From: Burkholderiales bacterium 70-64
GTDB taxonomy: Bacteria; Pseudomonadota; Gammaproteobacteria; Burkholderiales; Burkholderiaceae_E
Assembly (NCBI GenBank): GCA_001898645.1
Contig: MKUQ01000039.1
Span: forward strand, 19,566 to 83,565
DNA: 64,000 bases
Direction: 5' to 3'
Shown here: piece after piece, positions 50,261 to 59,263 of the stretch
Numbering within the stretch: position 1 is the first letter of the stretch
Layout: each line of letters starts with the position of its first letter
The notes under the pieces: generated by a model
Database searches by the model: none
What the model saw: only the letters and a program-made list of their open reading frames with translations
Told to the model about the DNA's origin: nothing
Made by a program: the position numbers and the translations under genes

Positions 50261-53200
50261 AGCGTGGCGGTTCCTGCATGGCCGCGACCGACGCGGCTGC
50301 TGATCATGTGGATGGCTACGGGTACGGTGCCCTCTGGCTGGGGAGCGCCGAAGTCCGCGGTCTGTTGTGCGGCGGTGTAGACGACGATCGGTGCTGATGC
50401 AGTGAGCGTGCGCACCACCGACGAACCGGAGAGGATGTCGATCTCGTACGCCTCGACGGGCTCATCCAGCGGTACGTGCCAGCCCCGGTACAAGCGCGCG
50501 CGGCGCACCCAGGTGATCGTCAGGTCACCGCCGGAGCGGGATCCACGGATGCGCACCGGCGAGAGCGGCCGCAGGCTGTTACCGGCAGCTGCGAACGTCT
50601 GCGACGGCGCATCCGCGATCGGCTGGCCACCGGTCACCGCTTTGTAGAGCCGCGCGGCGCCGAGCTCACCGGCGGGCAGCGCGAGTGCCCGCAGCGCCGG
50701 AGACAGCAGCACCACGCGATCGCCCACAGCATGGCCCGCGATCGCGCGCTCGGTGCCGATGCGACCGCGCAAGAGCGTCGAGAGCTCCCACTCGCCCGGA
50801 CTGACGAGCACAGCGTTGGCGAACTGGATGATCTCGTCACCGATCGCCACCGCGTTCGCGCCGTTGTAAACGGCGAGCTCGCTCGCCGAGCTGAACGTGC
50901 CGGAAGTCAACGCGACGCGCACGGTATCCGCGCGATCCCAGCGATTGCCGCCGCTCCAGTCGCCCAGCACTGTGGTGGTGGCGCCGAGCGTCGCGCGCCC
51001 GCGCGTTGCGAGCACCGAGTCATAGCTCGCGCCGCCGTCGACCGACTTGTAGATCGCGGCGCCTGGCCACGCATCCGCCGCCCTGGCCGGCGCCACCGCA
51101 CCATAGATCACCAGCGCATCGTCCTCGGGCCGCAGCGGCGGCAGATCGAGGAGCGCCAGCACGCTGGTCGAGAGCATGCTCGGTGCGACCTGCGCGGGCG
51201 CGGCACCGCGGCCGGTCCCACCGTAGCGCACGTCGACCCACGAGACGTCCTCGATCACGCCCTCGAGCTCGACGAGCGGCCGCGCGCTTGTGCGCTTGTC
51301 GATACGCATGCGGCGCAGCTCGCCGTCGGCAAAGGGCACGAGGATCGCATCCGATGGCTCCAGATGCTCGTAGGCATGCGTGAGCTTGATCGCGAGCGAG
51401 TTGCGCGCGGCGTGCGCGTGCAGAAGGTTCGCCCACACGATGGCGCCGGCCTCGGCATCCGAGAGCACGATCGGCAGCTCGATGCGCGCCGGCGCGCCCG
51501 CTTGCGTGGCCTGGCGGCGTGCCGTGCTCACGCCCACGTCGTAGTTGGCGGCCGCATCTACATAGGAGAGCGTGAGCTCCGCAGGCGCCTCGACGTCCGG
51601 GATCATCTCGGCCTCACGCGCCGGCGGCGGGTCGCTCGAGCCGGACTGGAATACGTGCGCGCCAAGCTCGCCGGCATCGATGGTGGCCACCGGGGCCTTG
51701 CCGCGCTTGCGCCAGGCGTAGCTGAGGCCGCTCTCGACACCGTCGAAGAAGTACGCGCTGCGCAGCTGATCGATCACCGCGCGGCCGGTCGACTGTCGCG
51801 TGATGCTGTAGCCGGCGATCGAGTCGTCGAGTTCCGTGGTATCGATGCTCGCGGGGTCCATGCCGGAACGTATGCAGGTGCGCTCCACGAGTTCAGCGAG
51901 CGAAATCGGCAGGCCGCGCGGGGCGCCGCCGAAGCGCGCATAAGTGAAATCGGTCAGGCTCGTGTCGTTCCACGCAAGGAAAATACCCGACTCGCTGGGC
52001 AGCACGATGACCTGGTTCAAGTAGGCCGCCGGCGTGAACGTATACATGGCGGTGGCCATGCTTCCGGTGAGCACGTCGAACCGATCGATCGACCCGAAGC
52101 GCACCGCGTGCCAGATGCACTGCCCGATCGGATCGTAGGACACCACGCCTGTCGTCTCGGCCGTGGAGTAGATCGTGGCATCGAACGCACGCGAGCCGAT
52201 GATGTCGCCCGTGATCGGGTTGATGCGAGCCGCGACGGCTGAAGCGCCGTTGCTCGCGAGTACGACGATCTCGTCTCTGACCGCGTCATACCAAGACCGT
52301 TTGATACCGGTGTAGTAGATCGATAGATCGATCACATCGTAGTCGGAGCCGACACCGGTGTGCCGGTAGATCTTGTTTGCGTAGCGCGCGAGGATCGCGC
52401 CGTCGTTCGCGATGCCGACCGCGATGTTCCCGCTCAGGAACCGGGTGGACACAATCCGCGTCTCGAGGACCGCGCCATTGAGCTTGTTGATGCGCCACCA
52501 GGCATAGGCGGCATGTGAATAGACCCACAGCGAGCCGGAGGCCGAAAAGGCGAAATCGGCAGAGGTGTTCGGCAGAGTCGCGGCGACAACCTGATTGCCG
52601 GCCATGTCGTATGCCCGAATCGCAGAGCCGGCGCGCAGCCACACCGTATCGGAGGTCGGGTCGAAGAGGATACCGCCGATGCTGCTCCACGACAGCGGGA
52701 TCGTGATCTCGCCTGTCAGCACGCCATCCGACTCGCGGATCGTGCGCAGGCGCACATCGCCGGATGCGATGCGCAGCACCGCGAGGTAGCCGCGAGCCCG
52801 CACCGTTGTCGGCTCGCCCGCGTTGTGAAAATTCCCCGACGTGTACACGTTGCTCTGCGTCGCACCGCCGGCGATATGCTCGGCGACCTCGACTTCGATG
52901 GTCGGCGGTCGGTTGCCAGAAAAATCGAGCTGCAGTTCTTCAAGCATGATCGTGAGGTAACCGAGATGCGCAGGCGCGATTCCTACCGCGGCCTCGTAGA
53001 CCGGATCGGGCAGCTGAGCGTCTTGGCCGTCGTACCACCGCACGTTGCCGCGCTGGATGAGTTGGTCGTCGACGACACCGTCGGGCGTGCCATCGTGCGA
53101 CCATAGCAGCCGGCCGTTGGCCCAGATGTGTAGCGGCGTGCGTGGCTCGCCCTCCGGCGATTCGCAGGCCTGGACGAGCATGTTAATAGCGTAGTGCCAC

Positions 53201-53529
53201 TGCGTCGCGCCACCGCCGCCCTTGCCGCCGACTTCTTCCGAGGATTCGATGAGATCCGAAAACCAGAGGAGGTCTGCGGTGACTCGGACCGTCGCCGCGG
53301 TGATCGGGATCATCTGGCCGTAGGCGCCGGCGCGCACGCCCTTGTCGGCGATGCGCGGGCCGTCCGGCGCGTCAGGCGCGAACAGCATCGATCCGATGAC
53401 GGAGCCGGCCATCCACCCCCAACCGGCCGCCGTCATGCCGAGAAAGGTCGCTGTTGAGGCAATACCAGCTGCGGCAGCGGCCGACCCGGCAGCCCATGAC
53501 GCCACGGCAGCGACGGCGAGCTGTGCCAT
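50257..53529 (-). CDS. Large tail-tip/host-specificity protein (GTA gp15-like) with inserted repeat domain
   Basis: A 1090-residue tail-tip protein. N-terminal glycine-rich hydrophobic segment (about 1-50), a first structural part (50-240), an inserted stretch at about 245-535 of WD/NHL-like repeats (SIGGILFDPTSDTVWLRAGSAIRAYDMAGNQV, GVVSYDPIGQCIWHAVRFGSIDRFDVLTG), then the Phage-tail_3-type region (about 540-760; LAELVERTCIRSGMDPASIDTTEL) and C-terminal beta domains (REELGTER-like LLRGRIGTERAIAGHAVGDRVVLL). It follows NlpC/P60 as in gene transfer agents and related siphophages. Probably forms the tip that contacts the host. Confidence 0.82.
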   Translation of the reverse strand: MAQLAVAAVASWAAGSAAAAAGIASTATFLGMTAAGWGWMAGSVIGSMLFAPDAPDGPRIADKGVRAGAYGQMIPITAATVRVTADLLWFSDLIESSEEVGGKGGGGATQWHYAINMLVQACESPEGEPRTPLHIWANGRLLWSHDGTPDGVVDDQLIQRGNVRWYDGQDAQLPDPVYEAAVGIAPAHLGYLTIMLEELQLDFSGNRPPTIEVEVAEHIAGGATQSNVYTSGNFHNAGEPTTVRARGYLAVLRIASGDVRLRTIRESDGVLTGEITIPLSWSSIGGILFDPTSDTVWLRAGSAIRAYDMAGNQVVAATLPNTSADFAFSASGSLWVYSHAAYAWWRINKLNGAVLETRIVSTRFLSGNIAVGIANDGAILARYANKIYRHTGVGSDYDVIDLSIYYTGIKRSWYDAVRDEIVVLASNGASAVAARINPITGDIIGSRAFDATIYSTAETTGVVSYDPIGQCIWHAVRFGSIDRFDVLTGSMATAMYTFTPAAYLNQVIVLPSESGIFLAWNDTSLTDFTYARFGGAPRGLPISLAELVERTCIRSGMDPASIDTTELDDSIAGYSITRQSTGRAVIDQLRSAYFFDGVESGLSYAWRKRGKAPVATIDAGELGAHVFQSGSSDPPPAREAEMIPDVEAPAELTLSYVDAAANYDVGVSTARRQATQAGAPARIELPIVLSDAEAGAIVWANLLHAHAARNSLAIKLTHAYEHLEPSDAILVPFADGELRRMRIDKRTSARPLVELEGVIEDVSWVDVRYGGTGRGAAPAQVAPSMLSTSVLALLDLPPLRPEDDALVIYGAVAPARAADAWPGAAIYKSVDGGASYDSVLATRGRATLGATTTVLGDWSGGNRWDRADTVRVALTSGTFSSASELAVYNGANAVAIGDEIIQFANAVLVSPGEWELSTLLRGRIGTERAIAGHAVGDRVVLLSPALRALALPAGELGAARLYKAVTGGQPIADAPSQTFAAAGNSLRPLSPVRIRGSRSGGDLTITWVRRARLYRGWHVPLDEPVEAYEIDILSGSSVVRTLTASAPIVVYTAAQQTADFGAPQPEGTVPVAIHMISSRVGRGHAGTATL

Positions 53530-53939
53530 CAGGCGACTCCGGGCACGGCGTACGCCGCCACGATCCGGCGCCGCCAGGACCGGGGCAGCGCAGTCTCGAC
53601 TACACGGCGGGCGCCCGCGTAGGCATGCAGGATACCGCGGTCGGTGAGGATTCCGACGTGCTGCGGATCGTGATTGAAGCGAGAAAGCACCAGGTCGGCC
53701 GGCAGCGCGCTGGCCAGGTCGATCCGTCGGGCCCGCGCATCCAGCTCGCGCATGAGCATGTCTGCGTTCGGCGTGCGACCATAGCCGCTGATATCGTAAT
53801 CGGTGAGCGCGAGCGCCCAGCAGGTCACGAGCACGAGCCCGATACAGTCCACGCCGTACCGGTTGCGCCCCTGGTGCACCCAGGGCACGTCGATCCAGCT
53901 GCGGGCCTCGGAGAGGAACGCTGCGCGCGTGATAGTCAT
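53529..53939 (-). CDS. NlpC/P60-family phage cell-wall peptidase
   Basis: A 136-residue peptidase of the phage tail tip. RSWIDVPWVHQGRNRYGVDCIGLVL carries the nucleophile Cys in GVDCIG, and DPQHVGILTDRGILHAYAGARRVVE supplies the catalytic His. It resembles GTA gp14. Likely cleaves peptidoglycan cross-links during DNA injection. Start and stop both overlap neighbours by ATGA. Confidence 0.88.
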   Translation of the reverse strand: MTITRAAFLSEARSWIDVPWVHQGRNRYGVDCIGLVLVTCWALALTDYDISGYGRTPNADMLMRELDARARRIDLASALPADLVLSRFNHDPQHVGILTDRGILHAYAGARRVVETALPRSWRRRIVAAYAVPGVA

Positions 53940-54784
53940 CGCACCGGCCCCTTGATCACGTCGTCGGACACCGGCTTGTAGGGTTCGCCCCGAAAACGGC
54001 GCTGGTTTCCGAACCGCGCGTTGCAGATGACGATGGACTGATCGCAGCCAGCGGGCAGATCGAACGTATCGCCCACCTCGGGCAGCGAGAACATCTCGAG
54101 CATGAGCGTGAGCGTCGTGCCGTCGCACTCAGCGACCTCCATCTGCAGCCCAGCATTCGGGCCGGTGAGCCAGGCGAGGAGGCCGTGCTGGAAATAGCTG
54201 GGGTCTCCCCCGGGGACCGTGATGCCGCTCGCCGTGACGACGCGCTTGCTCGTGACCGCGGTGACCGTTCCGGTTTGCGTGTATGCGGCCAAGTTGACTC
54301 CGCATCGCACGTCGCCCAGCGTCGCCCTGCACTGCGGCTGCACGAGCTCTCCATAGGGCTGCTGCAGCGGCGCGGTGGGCCCGAGCAGCTCGGCGAGGAA
54401 TGCGCCGCCAGTGGCCTTAACGTGGCCGAGCGTGCCCCAGCGCAGCGGGTCGATGCCTGCGGCCAGGTTGTCCCACAGGATCTCGCCGACGATGAAGCGC
54501 GCGCCGGAGAAGTTCCCGGCAAGTAGATCGCGCTCGGTAATCGTCGAGCTGTCGAATGCGCCCTGCACATCGAGGTCGTCCACTGTAAGGTCGCCGCTGG
54601 CCTTGATCGTGGATGCATCGAAGCTCGCCGTAGAGGCGTACCTCTCGCCGCCGATCTCCAAATCCGTGTCATGCTCGGTGAACCGCAGCACAACGCCGTC
54701 CCGGCGCTCGATACGCCAGACCTTGCACAGGCTCGACGACGCCGACTGGCGCGCCGCCGTAAACGCAGGATCGACGGCTCTCAT
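53936..54784 (-). CDS. DUF2163 phage tail protein (GTA gp13-like)
   Basis: A 282-residue protein starting MRAVDPAFTAARQSASSSLCKVWRIERRDGVVLRFTEHDTDLEIGG, the standard DUF2163 opening, with QPQCRATLGDVRCGVNL and the C-terminal GCDQSIVICNARFGNQRRFRGEP, a cysteine pattern reminiscent of the iron-sulfur-bearing hub proteins of GTA tails. ATG overlaps the DUF2460 stop. Confidence 0.88.
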   Translation of the reverse strand: MRAVDPAFTAARQSASSSLCKVWRIERRDGVVLRFTEHDTDLEIGGERYASTASFDASTIKASGDLTVDDLDVQGAFDSSTITERDLLAGNFSGARFIVGEILWDNLAAGIDPLRWGTLGHVKATGGAFLAELLGPTAPLQQPYGELVQPQCRATLGDVRCGVNLAAYTQTGTVTAVTSKRVVTASGITVPGGDPSYFQHGLLAWLTGPNAGLQMEVAECDGTTLTLMLEMFSLPEVGDTFDLPAGCDQSIVICNARFGNQRRFRGEPYKPVSDDVIKGPVR

Positions 54785-55401
54785 TCCCCGATCACCTCGA
54801 TCAGCGAGAGCGCGTCGCACCGAAAGAGCAGGCCGGCCCGGAGATTTCGGTTGATGGCGCTCCAGGAGAGCCGCGGCTGCATGAATCGGACGGGCACATG
54901 GAACTGCGCGCAGGAGGCCTCGACGAGCGCGCCGTCGGCCGGCGCCGTGGCGAAGACGATCTCGCCGGTCAGTCGGCTCGCCGTCCAGCCGCTCAGTTGC
55001 TCGGTGCCGTTGACCCACACTCGCACGCCAGCGGTGACCGGCCGCGTGATCGGGCGATCGTAGGCCTCTGTGCCGATCGCATAGCTCTTGACGAGCTGAA
55101 ACGCGAGTGCAATGCCATCACCCATGCCGATCGCCTGACGTGCCGCAGAGTCATCGGCGAAATCCCGGAAGGCGAAGCTGTGGTGCGCGCCGCGCATCGC
55201 GAGGAACCACTGGTGGATGCCATCGCGCTCGCTGTGCGTGCGCGCAGGAATCGACAGGTCCCAGCTGCGGCGCGGATGTTCGACCGGCAGGTTGCGTACC
55301 TCGCGCCGGTTGATCGATTCGACGATCTCGTTCTTCCAGTCGTCGCTCGCGACCGCGCCGTAGGCGTACTGTTCGGGAAAGATCGCGTCGACGAAACTCA
55401 T
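54781..55401 (-). CDS. DUF2460 phage tail protein (GTA gp12-like)
   Basis: A 206-residue distal tail protein with the DUF2460 opening FVDAIFPEQYAYGAVASDDWKNEIVESINRREVRN and the core FLAMRGAHHSFAFRDFADDSA. With DUF2163 and NlpC/P60 genes it forms the conserved tail-tip trio of alphaproteobacterial gene transfer agents and many siphoviruses. ATG overlaps the tape-measure stop. Confidence 0.9.
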   Translation of the reverse strand: MSFVDAIFPEQYAYGAVASDDWKNEIVESINRREVRNLPVEHPRRSWDLSIPARTHSERDGIHQWFLAMRGAHHSFAFRDFADDSAARQAIGMGDGIALAFQLVKSYAIGTEAYDRPITRPVTAGVRVWVNGTEQLSGWTASRLTGEIVFATAPADGALVEASCAQFHVPVRFMQPRLSWSAINRNLRAGLLFRCDALSLIEVIGE

Positions 55402-57311
55402 CGGAAGCGCGCTCCGCGCGAGGCGATCGACGACAGGCGAGCGGCGATCTGGCCCTCGGATCGACGAAACGATTCGACGTCCGGCGTCGCGATGTTAATG
55501 ATGATGGGCGGTGCCTCGCCCGGCGAGGCGAGCTTTTCGTTCGGCACGATGGTCCCGCTCGTGACCGGCCTGAACAGCTCCGGCCCGCGCTCCCCGACGA
55601 GGAAAGTCCCGCCCGGCCATACGTCACCGCCGCCGGCGCGGCGGCCGGCTAGGCCTGCAAGCATCCAGTCGTCAGCGCTCGTCATGCCGGGCGAGAGCCC
55701 GCTGCCCAACCCTGGACCGCCGCCGCCCGTGCCGCCGCCGGCGCCGCCGCCCAAGAGCAGAGACAGGCCCTGACCGAACAACCCGCCGAGGCTGCCGCTC
55801 TTGTCGAAGTCGCCGAAGAGTACGCGAGACAGGTTCACGGCCAGCGCGTCGGCCATCATGCGATTGAGGAGGTCGAGCCAGCGTTGGCCGATGTCGTCGA
55901 ACCTTCCGCTGAGCACGTTGTACGTCTCATCGCCCAGATGCGTCTGGATGTTGCGCGCGGTCTGCAACGTGAATTCACCGAGTTCGTCGAGCGGCTTTTT
56001 GGCTGCGAGGACTGATGCATGAAATGCCTCGATCGCGGCCACCCCATCCTTACCGAACGATTCGGTCGAATGCGTGAGCTGCTGCACGGCGACGTCGTAC
56101 TGCTCGACCTTGATCGCGCCGTCGAAGTACAGCTGGTCGAGCCACTGCAGCGTGAGCCCGTAGTCCTTCGAACGCTTCTCGATGTCGGTGTACAGGCCGA
56201 TCGCGGCGATCAGCGTGCGCTGCTCGTCGGTCATGTCGATCGGCGTCATATCGCGCTTCGCCTTGCTGCCGCCCAATAGGCTGAGCGGCTTCGCGCGCGG
56301 CGCAGGCGTCGACCCGCCGAGGGCGGTCATGTCAGCGTTGATCGCCCTGTCGCTGAACTGATCCCGGAGCTTTGTCAGCTTGGCGAGCCGTGCCTCGAGG
56401 TCTGCCAGGCCGTCTGTGCTGAACAGCCCGGTCCACTTGCCAGACTTCACATCCGCAATGCGCCGCTGGACGTCCGCGATCTTCTCGTCCAGCGTCATGA
56501 AACCCTTGATGTTGGCCGCGATATCGAACGCGTCGATGAAGCCCAGCCCGGCCTCGCGAGCATCGAGAAAGCGCTGGGTGACATCCAGAAGCCCTGGGAG
56601 CAGACCCTGCACCAGTTCGATCTTCAGGCCCTCGATCGCCTTAGTGAGTCGCGTGATGCTGTCGTTGAAGGCTTCGGCTTGCAGGCCAGCGCGCGTCGAT
56701 ACCGTGACACCGAATGCATCAGCCTCGGCGCCGGCGTCCTTCAGCCCCTGTGCACCGTCCTTCAGCAGTGGAATCAAGGTCTGGAACGACCGGCCGAAGA
56801 TCGTCATCCCGAGCGTGACGATCTCCGGTGAGCCTTGGAATTTCCTGAACTTGTCGGCGAAGTCGAAGAACACGTCCTTCGTGCCGCGCAGCGATCCGTC
56901 GGCGTTCTTATATGCGATCCCGAGCGCCTTGAATGCACGCTCCTGCTCGGCCGCCCCTTGGGCCGCGTCGCCTTGCGCCTTGGCGAGCTTGCCCATCGAC
57001 CCCTGCAGGTCCTGCATCGACACATCGGCCAGGTCGGCGGCATAGGCGAGGCGCGAGAAATCCTCGGTCGGCATCGATGCGCGAGCCGCGGCCTTCGACA
57101 ACTCATCCATGCGGTCGATGGTCGACTTGAATGCAATGGCCGCCGCCGTGGCGATGCCGGCGAGCGCCAGGCCGACCGCCTTGCCGGCCTTCTCGAACGC
57201 TTCGTCGATTTCCTTCGCACGCTGCTGGGCGAGCTTCGCGGCGCGCTTGGTGTCGGTCTCGAAGCTGCCCGTGCGCGCCAGCAGATCGACGACGATGGTG
57301 CCAAGGCTCAT
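55398..57311 (-). CDS. Phage tail tape measure protein
   Basis: A 637-residue protein that sets tail length. N-terminal heptad region (RAAKLAQQRAKEIDEAFEKAGKAVG), a hydrophobic helix (about 45-62), long alpha-helical middle, a Gly-rich stretch near 545-575, and the C-terminal motif GTFLVGERGPELFRPVTSGTIVPNEKL found in tape-measure/tail fibre-like lambda-family proteins. Size would correspond to a tail of about 95 nm if every residue is extended helix (rule-of-thumb estimate). Follows the chaperone frameshift unit, as usual. Confidence 0.9.
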   Translation of the reverse strand: MSLGTIVVDLLARTGSFETDTKRAAKLAQQRAKEIDEAFEKAGKAVGLALAGIATAAAIAFKSTIDRMDELSKAAARASMPTEDFSRLAYAADLADVSMQDLQGSMGKLAKAQGDAAQGAAEQERAFKALGIAYKNADGSLRGTKDVFFDFADKFRKFQGSPEIVTLGMTIFGRSFQTLIPLLKDGAQGLKDAGAEADAFGVTVSTRAGLQAEAFNDSITRLTKAIEGLKIELVQGLLPGLLDVTQRFLDAREAGLGFIDAFDIAANIKGFMTLDEKIADVQRRIADVKSGKWTGLFSTDGLADLEARLAKLTKLRDQFSDRAINADMTALGGSTPAPRAKPLSLLGGSKAKRDMTPIDMTDEQRTLIAAIGLYTDIEKRSKDYGLTLQWLDQLYFDGAIKVEQYDVAVQQLTHSTESFGKDGVAAIEAFHASVLAAKKPLDELGEFTLQTARNIQTHLGDETYNVLSGRFDDIGQRWLDLLNRMMADALAVNLSRVLFGDFDKSGSLGGLFGQGLSLLLGGGAGGGTGGGGPGLGSGLSPGMTSADDWMLAGLAGRRAGGGDVWPGGTFLVGERGPELFRPVTSGTIVPNEKLASPGEAPPIIINIATPDVESFRRSEGQIAARLSSIASRGARFR

Positions 57312-57312
57312 G

Positions 57313-57914
57313 TCATCTCACCGGAATGCCGAACGCAGCCGAGAGCGCGTCGATAGGCTCGGCGGGTTGCAGCCAGTCGAGCGCCTGCTCGAGCTTGGCG
57401 CCCGCGGAAGCGGCGATGAACGCGGCCGGCCGGTAGTACCGATGCCGGTCGTCGAATGGCCAGCGGCGATAGAACTCGATCCACGACTCGAACTCCGCCT
57501 GCGTCATGGACGCCTGCCATTCGGCGACCGAGCGCCCGCCGAGCGCCAGCGCGAGGACGTGCCAGAACCATTGCTCGCCGCCGGCCGTTATGCGTTTCCC
57601 TGCTCGCCTCGGCGGACGCGGTTCACGTCCAGCACCGCCTCGAACAGGGCGCTTGCGACATGCGGCTTGAGCTTGCGGGCCTGCTCGAGCGTGATCGCCG
57701 AGCTGCCGTCGGGCTCGCACAGGCTTGCCGCGATGAGGCGCACGGTCGCTTCGGACCGGACGTCGTCATCCTCGGATCGCTCGGCGAGGCCGAACTTGCG
57801 AAACTCCACCGCCGGCAACTCGCGAAAATGCAGGAGATGCTCGGTACCGTCGGCGAGCGTGACCTTGCGCTCGCGGATCTCGTCGGAGACGAAAAACGAC
57901 TCGTACTTGCTCAT
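57313..57914 (-). CDS. Tail assembly chaperone, -1 frameshift fusion product
   Basis: Extended chaperone made if ribosomes slip back one base at GGGAAAC (57594-57600). The fusion has 200 residues: the 108-residue chaperone up to GEQGN and then RITAGGEQWFWHVLALALGG...AAFGIPVR from the second frame. The two-protein scheme corresponds to G and GT of lambda, where the long form bridges tape measure and tail tube. The second frame has no start codon of its own in a sensible place, and it stops 2 nt before the tape-measure ATG. Confidence 0.8.
57588..57914 (-). CDS. Tail assembly chaperone, short form
   Basis: A 108-residue protein (MSKYESFFVSDEIRERKVTLADGTEHLLHFRELPAVEFRKF) of the phage tail assembly chaperone type, between tail tube and tape measure. 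It ends RRGEQGNA shortly after the slippery heptamer. The upstream gene overlaps by ATGA (57911-57914). Confidence 0.85.
   Translation of the reverse strand: MSKYESFFVSDEIRERKVTLADGTEHLLHFRELPAVEFRKFGLAERSEDDDVRSEATVRLIAASLCEPDGSSAITLEQARKLKPHVASALFEAVLDVNRVRRGEQGNA
57594..57600 (-). promoter_or_regulatory. Programmed -1 ribosomal frameshift heptamer GGGAAAC
   Basis: On the minus strand G-GGA-AAC lies in the zero frame of the chaperone gene three codons before its stop, the canonical X-XXY-YYZ arrangement. A -1 shift joins the downstream frame in register (603 nt of coding capacity). The lambda G-GT gene uses the similar GGGAAAG. No strong stem-loop is obvious immediately 3'. Confidence 0.85.
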
Positions 57915-58378
57915 GGCGCGAGCAGATCGATGGTCAGGCCGCCGCTACGCTGGATGGTGATGCTGCCCTTCCAGACGTTGTTCTCTCCGATGTCGACGTT
58001 GATGTCGGAGACGTAGCCCTGGAAGATCATCGAGGGCCGGGTCACCGAGGGCTGCATGACAGAGCCCACCGCCGTCGGCACCGGCGACCCGGGGCCATAG
58101 ATACCCCACGAAACGACGTCCTTGGAGTCCTTGAGCGCGAGCACGGCCTCGTGTGCGATCTCGCCGGCATGGACGTTGAAGGCGACCGTAACCGCGCCTG
58201 GATTCCCCAGCCCGCCGAGGAATGTGTGGTCGGTGTCATTGTCGAGCGTAGTGGTCGGGATCTGGTCGGCCGGGCCGCCCAGCCCATTGATGCTCGCGGC
58301 GGCCACGACGCGCGACGTCGCCGTCGGGCCCGACGCCCAGTACAGCTCCGTCTTCTGGCTCTTGATGGGAGTGCCCAT
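57911..58378 (-). CDS. Major tail tube protein
   Basis: A 155-residue beta-rich protein (ELYWASGPTATSRVVAAASINGLGGPADQIPTTTLDNDTDHTFLGGLGNPGAVTVAFNV) resembling lambda-V-like tail tube subunits. The VSDINVDIGENNVWKGSITIQRSGG C-terminus is typical. Placed between DUF3168 and the chaperone gene; a Rho-independent terminator just upstream of its start suggests separate control of this highly expressed gene. Confidence 0.82.
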   Translation of the reverse strand: MGTPIKSQKTELYWASGPTATSRVVAAASINGLGGPADQIPTTTLDNDTDHTFLGGLGNPGAVTVAFNVHAGEIAHEAVLALKDSKDVVSWGIYGPGSPVPTAVGSVMQPSVTRPSMIFQGYVSDINVDIGENNVWKGSITIQRSGGLTIDLLAP

Positions 58379-58389
58379 TTCAACTCCTT

Positions 58390-58418
58390 CAGAAACGAAA
58401 AGGCCGCCCGAAGGCGGC
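58390..58418 (-). terminator. Rho-independent terminator upstream of the tail tube gene
   Basis: On the minus strand GCCGCC-TTCG-GGCGGC is followed by CTTTTCGTTTCT: a 6-bp GC stem with UUCG loop and a T-rich tail. It lies 22 nt after the DUF3168 gene and 12 nt before the tail tube ATG, inside what would otherwise be one late operon. Confidence 0.8.
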
Positions 58419-58439
58419 TGGTGGTGAAGCGGCGAGCCT

Positions 58440-58787
58440 CTATCGAGGCTCGATCCAGTCGAAGAGCAGCATCATTCGGAAGCGGCCGGTGGTGTCATCC
58501 GGCGTGCCCTCGAAGAGCGTCATGTGCGCGTGCGGCTCCATCGCATCGCGGACGGCCTTTCCCAGCGCTTCGAGCTGCGCGTCGTCATCCGACCAGCAGT
58601 CGACCTGCACGCGGCAGAAATCGTGGTCCGGCCCCTCGAAGGCGTTCTCCGGCGCACCCGAGATGGACCATGTGATATAGGGCACGGCCACTTCTTGCGG
58701 CGCGCGACCGTGTCGATAGATACGCGTGGCGACGAGCGCCGAGACCGCGGCATCTCCGATGAGCACCGGATAGACGAGCGGCAACAT
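58440..58787 (-). CDS. DUF3168 tail completion protein
   Basis: A 115-residue protein, LVYPVLIGDAAVSALVATRIYRHGRAPQEVAVPYITWSISGAPENAFEGP, the DUF3168 family pattern; members terminate the tail at the head-proximal end. TGA at 58787-adjacent gene overlaps its ATG. Downstream it is followed by the terminator. Confidence 0.88.
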   Translation of the reverse strand: MLPLVYPVLIGDAAVSALVATRIYRHGRAPQEVAVPYITWSISGAPENAFEGPDHDFCRVQVDCWSDDDAQLEALGKAVRDAMEPHAHMTLFEGTPDDTTGRFRMMLLFDWIEPR

Positions 58788-59263
58788 CAGCGCCTCGATG
58801 CCTTGCGAATCGCTCGATCGACGCCAATGCGCAGTTCGCGCACGACGGTATCGAGCGCGGCCTGGCGCTTGGCGAGATAGGCCGGCGTGAGCCAGGGCGT
58901 CGGGCGCTGCTTCTCGGTGCCGAACTCCAGGTACCGCCCCGTGGCGATCGTGCCGAGGTTGCGCCCCGGGTACTTCTTGCGCGCGAGCATCACCCGGAAG
59001 CGCTCGTTCGCGCCGGACCTCTGCGGGCGTGGATCGCGACGCACGACCACCGATTTCGCCAGTTGGTCCGTCGATACGTAGTGCGGGTCGTCCGAGACGA
59101 TCGCGCGAATGTTTCGCACCGCCTCCTCGGCGATGACCTTCGCGCCCTTCCTGAGGGCGGTTTTCACCGGCCCGCCGGACTTGCTTACGATCTCCGGCGG
59201 CAGCGCCTGGAGCTTCGCGAGCAGGTCGTCCAGCCCGTGCAGCGTCTGCGTGTCATGCGCCAT
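58787..59263 (-). CDS. HK97 gp10-like phage protein
   Basis: A 158-residue protein of the HK97 gp10/tail-component family: LHGLDDLLAKLQALPPEIVSKSGGPVKTALRKGAKVIAEEAVRNI with the later NLGTIATGRYLEFGTEKQRPTPWLTPAYLAKRQAALDTV. These join head and tail. ATG 59263 was chosen over an adjacent GTG at 59266. It overlaps the head-tail adaptor gene by 11 nt. Confidence 0.88.
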   Translation of the reverse strand: MAHDTQTLHGLDDLLAKLQALPPEIVSKSGGPVKTALRKGAKVIAEEAVRNIRAIVSDDPHYVSTDQLAKSVVVRRDPRPQRSGANERFRVMLARKKYPGRNLGTIATGRYLEFGTEKQRPTPWLTPAYLAKRQAALDTVVRELRIGVDRAIRKASRR

